Positions 9,801 through 21,800 of a stretch of 42,458 nt of DNA are shown here, one piece after another. Under the pieces are notes generated by a model. The model was not told the DNA's origin, did not search any database, and worked only from the letters and a program-made list of their open reading frames with translations. The DNA lies in contig BMAT01006452.1 in the NCBI GenBank assembly GCA_019649035.1, forward strand, positions 169,385 through 211,842, read 5' to 3'. The translations under genes and the position numbers were made by a program. This DNA comes from Elysia marginata (lineage: Eukaryota > Mollusca > Gastropoda > Plakobranchidae). Each line of letters starts with the position of its first letter. Positions within the stretch are counted from its first letter, which is position 1.

Positions 9801-12800
9801 GTAAATCTCTCTCTCAATCTAAAATTAAACATTTTTTTTGCTTTCAGCTTTGTCATTCGTCTTGTGATTAGTCCAGATAAGTTGGATGTTGGAAACTGTA
9901 ATTTCAGATTTTAAAAGAAGCAGTAGATTTGTCTTGCGGCTAGGGAGAATCAGTCGGATGTCTCAATTTTCACTTTTAAAAGCTTTGCTTTTTTTTTACA
10001 AAGACATTTTTCTGAGCTTCCAAATATAAAAAATTTTATAAAGTTATCAATATTTTGTAGTAAGCTACCAAACCTTTTGTTGATCTGAACTATAGGATTA
10101 AAGAAGAAGAAAATTAACATTTCAATGGTAAATTGTTGGAAAAAAAATTTTTTTGCTTCCGACAACATTCACCCTTGATCTAAGATATTTTTATGCTTTT
10201 TGTCTTTATATTTTAAATCACACAGAATCACACAGAGTTTAAGTATCTGTCCTCAAAGTTTTGGTATATAGATGCAATTTTAAATGTTTATTTTTTAGCT
10301 CAGAACTGGCATTGCTTTTTTTACGTAGTATTAAAATGTGCTTGAACTCGATGGTTTAGTCACAGAAGTGCTGACTTCAAAAGAAAATGAAATTTATAGA
10401 AAATGGTTTAAACATGTGGTTGGATGTAGAAAAGACCTTTAATGTCATGAGGATAAGAAAGTGATCATTCAATATAGGCCTATAAGTGTAAGGGTCCAAC
10501 AAAATTTACTCAACATGTGAATTTTTGTGATCTGGAGTTGTACGCGCCATTGGAAAGGCCTTTGAAAGCTCTTCTAGAGGGTGGAAATATCATTTTGATA
10601 TCTTCAATAGGTCCTGACTTATTGCACTTGATAGACATGGAATCAAAACGGCCTACTCAAAAATCAAAATGAGGAATAAGGTCTTTAAGCCTTCATATTA
10701 TAATAGCCAAAAAGTTCATAACCATGTCCTAAGGACCATTAAAACACACTTTCAACTGTTTTAGATGTGACCTTAAGTGGATATAATAAAAAAAATCATT
10801 GTAAACTTTCAAATTATGCAAACAAAATTTTTAGTAGAAATTTAACATAGTAATAGAAAATGCTGATCTTTTTTAATTGGACAGCAGGACATACAGACTA
10901 ATTTTGTAGAAGCGCTACACATATTACTACATATAAAATATAAATTATACTACACAGACTATGTATTTCATATTGCATTACTATTGTTTTTGTTCGGGTT
11001 TTTTTGCAGATAAACTGCATGCTATGGCAAAGAACTCGTATGACAAGCTCCAACAAATGGTGAGGTCAAAACTATGAAGGGCTGACTTTACTACCATCAA
11101 GAAAATCTTCAATAATTAAAAGTTTTTCTTTATGTGCTGCTTTGAAGTTGCTTTAACCTCTTCATGATAGTATTTTTTTGTTGTGATTGAGTGACACAAA
11201 AATCTAGCTAGAAGAACGGTAAGGAAATTTCAAGAAAATGGTCATACCCTAGAATATTATTGTGGGCTCATTTTAAGAACTATTTATATTGAAGTTTATA
11301 TTTTGTGTTCAGAAGTGAATAAGTTTTCAGATGATGTAAGTTGATTGTTCGTTAGTTTTTGATGATTCCATCAAGAACAGCTGTTGTGCAGAGCAAAACA
11401 AAATCGCGGAATTGTCTAGGGGATTGAGCCAAAGACTAGGGCCAAGTATGAAGTACACATAGGATATTCTAAAGAGAAAGAGCTCATTTTACATTTTTTA
11501 AAAAAGCTATAAACTCGATTTTCAAAGTAGTTTTAGCGTTAATATAATAATTTATCTAGACATTCATTCGCTAAAGTGTGGTACGTCATATTCATATCAC
11601 CTAGCATTTAAGCGTGACGATGTAAGTACAGCGTCTTTTCACTTTTTGCGTATAGATAAATATTGCGTAGGTAATTTGTTCATGCACAGCAGAAAAGGAT
11701 TGGGCTCTATAATTTCTGGAGATAGTGCCTTGCTTTTGTAGGAATTAACAAAATTTCAACATCTTATCTTAGGATGTTTTTGCTTATAATTAGTATTTAT
11801 ACCCTTGACTACCAGATAGGTTATCTGTACTTTCCAAATAAAAAATATTTAAAAAATAGTAAAACTTAAAATTTACATTATTTTTACCAAAGAAAACAAC
11901 AGTTACTGTTATATTTACATTATCAATATTTTGGCGGAGGGCCAGAAATGACTTTGTCCGTTTTTTCCAAAATTCTAAAAATAGCGCTACTGAGACCACT
12001 ACACCTTTTTCTCTTAAATTTCCTGATAAGCGAATTCCCACACCAATTGAATATTTGAAGAAAACTTCAAATTCATTTTTCTCAAAGCCTTAATTCTGGA
12101 CAAAGTAATTTCTGGCTGTCAGTCCATGATCAGTGATATGCATTTCATGGTTTTGCCCCTTTGACTATTTATGAGGCTTAAAAGTGAAAATGTTTTTAAA
12201 ATTTTCCAACTTTTTTATGTGCTAAATACTTGTATCCCTGCACGCATTATTTTTACTGCTCAATCGCTGTTGCCTCCCCCTTATCACCGGCTGTGTTGCC
12301 TAGCAATAACACACTTGCTCAGAGATCGGGATGTGTGTGGTTCGATCCCTGGCCGAGTCAAACCAAGGACTTTCAAATTGGTATTAGCAGCCGATACACC
12401 TAATGTCTGACACTATGGATTTGGTGTTAAGTCTGGTCGGCCCGGTGTCAGGATAATGAGACTGAGTGTGGTGTGCACAAGTGCTCCTTACTTCACAGTG
12501 TGGCAGCACGCTTTCAATTGGCCCCAGTGCCGTCTCTGATATAACCTCGAAGTTAATAAATCAAACTATCAATCAGCCTCCTGCTTATTCTCTCTCCCCC
12601 CCTCTCTCTCTCTCTCTCTATCTCTATCTCTCTCTCCATCCCTCTATCTCCTTACCTCTGTTCTCTCTATTTATAGACTCCTCGCATCAGTGGTGGGGAG
12701 GTGTCTATTTGGCAGTGCTTGCCAGACGAACTGTGGCTGTACGTGTTTGAGTTCGTCTCTCATGGGGATCTCAGCAGACTGATGCGGTCATGTCAGTATT

Positions 12801-15800
12801 TCTACAGGCTGGCCAATGATGAAACACTTTGTGAGTAATGATTTTTTGTAATTTGCTCTACCTTTTATCCCCTTGAGTGCCAGTTAGATTGTCTGCCCTT
12901 ACCAAGTGAAAAAAGTTTTAACTAAATAGTGAAATCAAAATTTGTAATAATTTTTTTGAGCAAGACAAATAATATAAATTGTTGCAGCTTACATTGTCAA
13001 TATGCATTTCATGGTTTTGTCCCTTTGAACTTTCCAAGAGCAGTTTAATGTAAATCACTCAAGGGCTTAATTAAAGTATATCTTGGGTCCAGGGTATGAA
13101 TGAGTTGGAATTCGAACATTTTTTTGAAAAATATCTTTTTTTTTCTATTTCTGTACTTTAAATGAACAGGAGATTCAATAAGTTTCCACTAATATTGATA
13201 ATTTTATGAATTTTTCCACTTCCTTGCTCAAGAGATTAGAAAAATGTCTCGATCAAATCGTGAAAACTGCAGCATACGACTCATTCACTTTGGACAAAAG
13301 ACAAATAAGTATTCAACAGCAATGTAAATGTTTTTGCATAAAAAATGACACTTACATTTTTAGTCATTCTGATTTATGTTTTAGCCTTTTGTTTAGGCTT
13401 TGCATCAGTAAAGCCCAAGATTAAGTAATTTTGCCAAAGTTGGACTGCCACCATTCCAGTTTCCTTTGAACGTACAGTGGAACACCTCAATTAGGACCAA
13501 CCCTCTTATATGAATTTAAATTTGAGGATGTCAGCTTACATGAGTTTTGTTACTTAGCCCCTTAGACCTGTTTTTACCAACATTTTTCCAGGTCCTTATT
13601 CAGGGTTTTTACTGCAAGTTGTAATGCAATCACCAAATCGTATTCTTTTTTATGTTGACAAAATAGCTTAAAGATTAAAATTTTCTTCTGTGAGCTGTAA
13701 TCTGAATTGTCTTTGAGCCCTTGAGTGCCAGCTAGGTTTATAAATCCATTTTCATACATTTTACAAAAGTGGATGTGTTGCTGAAGGTCATGCTTTTTTT
13801 AAACAAATTATATGTACGTATTTGAGACAGCAATTTTTTCTCAAGTTTTTACTCCATCCTCTGTCGTCTTCTTAAGTTACCAAGTTCCCCCAAACATTTT
13901 TTTTCAAATTATAGGAAGTTCATCAAAACAAAAAATGTGATAATTTGAAAAACAAAATGTAAGGAAGTTTTTTTTTCAATCTTTTTTTTGCTTTGCCCCC
14001 CTCTGCATCATACCCAGGGAAGTACATCACCGTGAGACCCAAACTGGCAGTGAATGATGTCCACCTGGCAGCCATAGCTCAACATCAACCGCTCTCCCTG
14101 GCTATGGTTATGTGCAACGGTCGTTACGTGTCTCAAGAAAGTCTTCAAAACTTTTTTAGCGAGACTCAGGGCAGGCTGAAGGTACTGCAGAAACTTCCTA
14201 TTTGAAGTCTGATAATTCAACATTCTCATTATTCAATTTTTTTAAAGAGAAGGATTTCTTTTGTGTCTTTTTTTTAGATGTGAACTCATATTTTAGAGTT
14301 GGATAAGTTCATATTCTTTTCTTATCAAAGCTTATCTTTGGACCTATAGGAAATTTTCCTTCTGTTCACTAGCAGTTTTACTCCGTCAAAGCTATTAAGG
14401 CTTATGAGAAACTGTCTCGGACCAAAGCTGCAATCTCAAAACCCACATAGAGATATCTATGACCCCCTAGAAGTGTCTTTGGTGTAAGGAAGAGTCTTGC
14501 AAGAAAGGCAGGTGCTCATACTAGGAGCGATAGAGCAGAAAATTTTCATAGTAATGTAACCTTGTGTATAATTTTAACCCTCTTCAGTGTTTGTTGATTC
14601 CCAAGAGATTTGAATTACGAGGATTCTGCCATAGGATCTTTTTTTCATGAAAAATGAGTCGCAGGATTGAGGATGTGTCCTTTGTTATTTGCCATTTACA
14701 ACAAAAATAATAGAAGCATGGAGAATTACTCTCCAATGGTTTTCAATTGACACATGTGTCAAAAAACCCATCAAAAGAATGAAAATACAAAATTCTGCAA
14801 ATTCCTAGGAACCTGAGAGTTTCATTAAAAGGTAATCATTTATAAACTGTGAAAGCTATTTTTCTGTACAATCAGTTTTTTTCTGTCTATTTTCCGAACC
14901 TTTAGTTTGGTTGTTTTTTTTTAATCAAGTAAAAGGCTATTTTTAGGTTGGCAGATAAAAATCTTGCCAACTTTGGCCCTGGAACTAACAGGTGTATTGT
15001 TCATCGACTAACAAAATCGACTACTATAGTGGAAAGAAAAGATCTATAAATATAGCATTAAAACAAATGTAGCTGCATACAATACATGTTTTGAAACTTC
15101 TCTCTCTCATACAATATTTAAATATATTTTTGTATTCTGTCAGCTGAGAGCCAGGAGTGACTAAGTCCATTTTCTCCAACATTCTAAAATTAGTACCACT
15201 GAGACAGCCATGCCTTGTTTCATCTTGTCTATTAATATTGTACAAGTCAACCCATGGGTCAATTCATAACTTATGTTGAAATTTGACCTTTTTATGACAA
15301 GTTGAAAATCGGAAAAAAAAAATTCATATCCATTTTTTCAAAACATGAATTTTGAACATATTTCTTTATAGCTGTCAGCTGACAATTATTATCTTCTATG
15401 ATTTTATACTTTGTCCTGAATGTAGGAACTCAACATCTGTGGTTGTAGTCATGGTTTTCTAGGCGGTGCATTTGTGCTAGAAACAGCTGCCCAGTATTGT
15501 CACAGCCTCACTCACCTAGACGCCAGCTATTGCAGCCTCACAGACAAGTCCCTAGAGGCCATCGCTATGTGTGCAGAAAGGTGAGTCTCATGAGGAGAAT
15601 TTCATGTTTTCCTAGCAAGTTAGGGATTTTATTGCTATACTGTTTCTAAGTAAAAATTATGTTCAGTCAGATAAAAGTGGGCTGAATCAGGGCAGTTCAG
15701 ACAGAAGTTGAAATTTTCACTCATTGTTAAGTTATTAACATTTATTAAAACTGTAGGCTATTCTGTGCTCTTGAATTGGTTAAAAATTTGTAACTCTAGC

Positions 15801-18800
15801 TGATTTACAGCTGGAGTTATTCCATTTTGAAGACAATAAAGATAGTGTACTATAAAACAAATCACTCTATAGTTCAGTGTGCTTTAACTCAAAATTAGTC
15901 TAAGCAGTTTGTGCCTGCCGGATTCACATTGGTTGACTCACATATTATTTCTTGTTCAAGATTTGTGGCTGACGGCTCAAAGAATAAAATGCTTTCGTAA
16001 CCTTGCAATACTTGTGCCCTATCCTTTGGACAGTTTTGTAAAGAAAAGTGAAGCTTTGGAAACTGAAAGAAAAAATCTTTGATGATAGAGACATGGTTCT
16101 CTGATTCTTTGTGAGATAGAGCCTGGGTTGTCACTGTCAAGAGCCATTTTGCCTTTTAAAAATTTTAAATAAATATTTGGTTTAAATTTGTTGCTTAAAA
16201 TGTATTTGCTGTGTTTGTCTTATCCATTAGTCTTGCGTTTTGTCCAAATGAGTCTTAAATTGTATGGCTTAGTTTTGAGACATAGGCTTTTTAAAGTTTA
16301 GTGGGTGTTCAGAAGTCAAAATTTTTTTAACGAAGATATTGACTCTGAAACCATTTTAAAACAGTTTTCACATCTAATTCATGTTGAAACACCATGTTTT
16401 GTGTTTTTAATTTTAGTTGACATGGTCGTTATGGCCTCGATAGCTTTATAAACGTCTAAACTTTAAATTATATTTTCTGACTTTTTTAAATCTCACAAGA
16501 CCTTACCCTGCCGCTTTCAAATGTCGATAACTTCATACAGAAGCGTCATAGAGTTTTTTTCTGGTGTTGTGCTTGAAAGTAAAGAAATTAAGTCTGTGAA
16601 ACCAATATCTGACTACCTAATTTCGACTTAAGACTCATTTTGACAGGTTGCAAGACATTTATTGTAACAGTTTTGGTGTCTTAACTGTGACTTGTATTGT
16701 TAATATGTCTGAGGACCATTTATTTGAGTGTGTTTGCACTACATCTGCATGAGAAATATATAGATAGATGTTATTATTTTTATTTCAAATTACAGAATTA
16801 ATTGAACAGGTGTGTTATGTTTTTAAAAAAAATGAAATTTACCAAAATAAAAGAAGCACGTATTTAGATCTAGATGTAGATCTGGAGGCCAAAATCACTT
16901 GCATCAAAGTTTGCCGCTAACCCAAATAAAAATCGTATCTTTACCAACAATGAGCAAAAGAAGGAACAGCATCACTTAAAATGCAGTTAACAAGATCATA
17001 GTACACATCTTTGTTTACATTTCTTTCCCTCAAATTTTATATATAATGTTCTTTATCATGTCTGCCTTTAACAATCCAAGAGCAGTACCTTCAAAGTAAA
17101 GAAGAATTAAAAGAAAAGATGTATTTATATTTGTTTCTCACTATTTTCACAGGCTTGAGAGTTTGTGTGTGAATGGATTTCAAAGCCTCAGCGATGCTTG
17201 TCTTCTTAAAGTGTTGAAAAAGCATGGCAGAAGGTCAGTTGTTGTTTTTTTTGTTGTTGTTTAATAAGCAATCTTTTTATCGATATTGGGTTCTGGAACC
17301 ATCAGACATAGTAAAACACTTGATGAGTACATCTGATTTGAAAGAGAGAATTCAAAAGGACTGAATTGTCCTAATCTTGCACATACACGAGAATACACCA
17401 GAGGTGGTTTGTCAATCAAAAGAAGAAGGTCACAAGACAAATGCTTAACATCCTCCAAATGAGGTCAAAACTTCAATATGGTATCTGTTGATTGTAAATA
17501 TATTCAACAATCTTTCTGGTTTACAACTGTTTTGAGATTCCTCAAGTTAAATTCCTTTCATCCATCTTTTATCCAAATGCACTCCATTTGTTTGCCCATA
17601 GTCTTTCTCTCCTTTTATGCACCTATTTACTTCTCAACAGTTTAGCCTCATATTCACTCAGTTGAAGTACTCTCCACACATGTTAGATTAGAATGTATTG
17701 TTAATTTTTTTTTTTCAAGGAAATTCATTGGCATTCATCAACCTTTTTATTACAAACCTTTAACTCTTACTGTTGGATAAATTGGTTTTACTTTAACTCT
17801 CTACATTGTTTATGGCTATTAATTGCTTATTTAACTGTCACCTTTCTCAACAGTTTAAGAACTCTGGAACTCTATGCATGTTTCTCTCTGAGTGCGTCTT
17901 CGCTGCGAAGTCTTGGGGAACACTGCACCAACCTGAAGAAGCTTTGTTTAGGGAGCTGCAACAAGGTAAAAACTGACGCAAGTAGAGAAAAAAAATATTT
18001 TTAAAAATTTTAATACTGAGATAATTAGTGCTTCTATCATTTTTAGAGAAAACAAAATTGATGGAGGATGGGAGGATGAGATAAGATAAGATACATTTTA
18101 TTCATCCGATGAATGCAAGGGTGTCACAGAAAAGAGGTCACCAATACAAATAGGTGGTCGGATAGGTAGATTCGACAGTGTAGAGTTGGTGGGGTTTTTT
18201 TCTATCAACGTGAAGAGAAAATTGAAATGTGATGGAACAAGTGTTTTTCCAAGAGTGAATGTTTTTATAGAGTTTTAGAACTTTTGTGACTCAAAAGAAA
18301 CAAATCCAGTCGAGTCCAGTCAACTATAACCTGGATCATTTAAATACATGGATAATTCAAACTATATTTATTTCACCGATCTTTTTTTCTTCTTTTCTTA
18401 AAATATACGGATAATGCAAAGCTCAACTTTGTTCCTATTGGGTTCTTAGTATCCAGGCTGGACTTGAGGACCTAATTACTTCTCAAACCTGAAACTGATG
18501 TGGTTAATACAGGTCAGGCTGAGAGAGTAGCAGTACCTGGCACCTTGATTCTTCAGGACAAGTTAAATTCAAAACTGATTTTCTTCTTCTCCCCCAGCTC
18601 ACTGACTCAGCCATGGTGACACTGTCTGCCCACTTGGCTCGTGTAGAAGAGCTTGATCTCAGGGGCTGTAAAAATGTGAGTTTACTTGCTCTTTTCAGAA
18701 GAATCATACAAATATGAATATAAAACTTTATTTTTCCGATGACCATGGATATTTTTTTTTTGGTTCGGGTCATATTTTGTTACACAAAATATGTACATAA

Positions 18801-21800
18801 ATAGATATATATGTCTCAATCATTCTACATTGGCTCATCTTTTAGCACTCCATTTTTCAAAGCAATAATTAATGAGGTCATTGAGAATAGATACTTAGGG
18901 AAAAATTCATAAAAATAATAATCACAACTAAAATGTTGTATAGGTAGAAACTAATATATGAATGTTAAAAACAAATTTCAAATTTAAATGTTGCGCTTTT
19001 TTTTTCAAATCAGATAAAGAGTGAAGACTTAGCAACAAATAATTTTTTTTCTTTTATTGCTTTGTAGAAAACCTTTGAATCATGGTTATATTTAGTATTA
19101 TTATTCAACACTAAGTGTTGTATAGGAAAATAAATCAATCATAAACCTTCTTACAGAAGATAAAATAAGAAGAACTTAATTAAACCCATCATGCGAAACT
19201 TTTGTGCTTTCTTAAGTAGTTTAGTGCCCCCTAAACTTGCATGACGGCAAACTTATACAGAGAAATTTCTGTGCACAAGGTTGTCATAGACATGCACTTT
19301 CGTAGAAATGTTGTCATGTCGCAATTGTATATTATATGTTGATAAGACAGTTGGGGTTGTATATATATATGCAGTCAAAGATGTATGATTTAACTTATGT
19401 GAAAGAAAATAACAAATTTGTGGTCCCTTGATGTAATTGGTTTTTACTGTTATGACCTACTGCTGAGTCTAGAGTGCCAAATTGATAAACAGTGTTAGTA
19501 TCAGTTCTTCTTATCTTTGCGTTGACTTTCATTACAGTTGAAGAATGATTGCATTCGCAAGATTGTGAGAAACTGCCCCCGACTGAATCGGCTTGTGTTG
19601 GCAAACTGCCCCCACATCTCTGATCTGGCGCTCACTGAGATCGCAACTCATCTCAAGACAACTCTAAGGTTTTTTGTTTTTTTTTTGGGGGGGGGTTGAT
19701 TTTTGTTTTTAATTCACGCGCAGCTTTCGTAGTTTATCAGTCTGATATCTCCTGCTTCTTTTTGTTTGGGCTGTATATGTTATGTTGGAGGGGACCAGCG
19801 AGAATTAGGCGTTCCGACTAATTTTGAATCAGAGCCCTTGTAATTTAGTAATTTCTTATATAGTATACTATTTTTATTTTCTGCAAAAGGAATAACTTGT
19901 GATGAAGATAAGCTTAAGTTTAGTTTAGTTCAGTTTACATTTGTAAAAGGCGGCATTTGCTATCTTGTAAACACAAAATGCTCTAGGCACAACAACTTTT
20001 AAGATTACTTCATTAAAAGAAGTAAATATTTTTGGCATTGAAATAAGCCAATATGTTTAAACAAATATATTTATATAGTCACTGCAAAATATGTAGAAAA
20101 TTAAAGTAAATATTATACTTTAGAAAATGAATAAAACAGGAAAAAAACTGTTTACAAAATGCTAAAATGCAGGTGGACTTAGATTTAGATACATTCTGCA
20201 TAACGAATTATGTCTAAAATAGTTATAATTATTTTTGCTTCTTCAATGGTATAGAGTTTAGTTTTGATAAATGTTTTGACCAGTCAATATGTCAAAATTG
20301 CAACTTGTGCTTGATTTGCCCTGATTTCAACACATAATATAGGAAATAAGGTTTTACAGTTCAACTAGTTTATATTTTTTTTTAAATATGTTCATTCATT
20401 CTATGAAATCTGTCAAAGAAAAATGTTTAGCAAGAGAAGGGATTGTGAAAATCCAGCAGATCAAAAAGGTTGATTTGTGTTGCTAGTCAGTTTAAACAAT
20501 ATTGATTCTGATACATCTAATGGTCGACCGACCTAGCTCAAATCTCTAGGCATAGACTCGTATCATCCAAATTAATTTACAAATCAATTATTCTTCCTTG
20601 CAGAATCCTCGAGTTGTGTGGCTGTAACAACATCACTGATCAGGGGGTGACAACTCTTGCCAAGAATTGTGACCGTCTCGTCAGTGTAGATATCAGCTCA
20701 ACCAAGTGCTCAAGTACAAGGTATGGTGGGAAGGGGGATTCATACTAGTGCCTGGTCAGGTCTGTTGCCCGAGAACGCCTCCATTTCACAGAAGATAACG
20801 TAAACATTTCGGGTAACAGTTTCGGGTAGTGATCATTCAAACTATTGCGTACCCATAGCCTGCTTGCTTTCTTGCCTGAAGCTATGGGCTGCCCAATTGC
20901 TCTCCTTTCATTGTCCGTCTTTGCTCTTTCTAAAGAGGTGTGCATTACAAAATCAATGGTAATGCTGAGTTCATAGTTGTAGTAGACTGCCACCAATTAA
21001 GGACCTCTCCTACGCCCTTACAGTGAATACCTCTTCACCCCTCCTCCCCTCCTGTGAATGGGGTTTCTCCCACCTTAGGCCTATCTTCCACAAATGTACG
21101 GTGCTTTCTCCCTTTTGCGGTCTTCACTGTTCAGTGTAGATTAATATTAGATAAGAGTAGATTGTAACTAATAAGCTTTGATATTTTTGAAGCATTAGGC
21201 CTATAAACAGCAGGAGTGAAATCCTCACATTACAACATTAAAGTGGACTTACTCGCGCCGTTAACAATCTGGTGGTCTTGCTTTTTTTCCATATTCATTA
21301 AATTTAAACAGCGAGACACAAACGCTAAGAAGTCAAAATATTCTAGATCTAGGTTTTTAGGTTGCAAGGGTAATTCTATAAGAAAACTGCCGTTGTTCCA
21401 TTAAAACTTTTACAGATTTATTTAACAAGGGTCTCCACACCTCTCCACCACTCCCCCATGGCCTCAGAAAAGGTTTGCCCCCACATAAGACCCTCTCCCT
21501 ACGAATTTACAATGCTCTCCTCCTTTTTCTGTCTAAAATGTGGTAGATTAACATAAAGCTTAGAAAATTTTTTAAATATCATCAGAAGGCTTCAAGCAAT
21601 TAGCTGTGTTGATGGCTCTGAAGCATTGGAAACTGTAAGAGTTAGATTCTATTGTTCTAACACAAATACTGTCCATGTATAAGAATGAAAGTAGCCATAC
21701 TTGCACCACTGGCACTGTGATGGTCTTAATTTTTTAAGATATTGTGTGAATTTTTTAAGATATTGTGCAACTTAACAACTACACAAACTCATTTAGAAGT

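Noticed and set aside
12297..12349. Candidate tRNA gene (A and B boxes)
   Set aside because: No full cloverleaf can be paired and a 200-bp SINE body follows; it is a SINE head.
12466..12750. 94-codon frame running through the SINE and CT tract into the F-box exon
   Set aside because: Wrong frame for the F-box; the long run is produced by simple CT sequence.
20745..20996. 83-codon - strand open frame in intron 16
   Set aside because: Lies in intronic, repeat-like sequence next to a tandem duplication; composition shows no domain.
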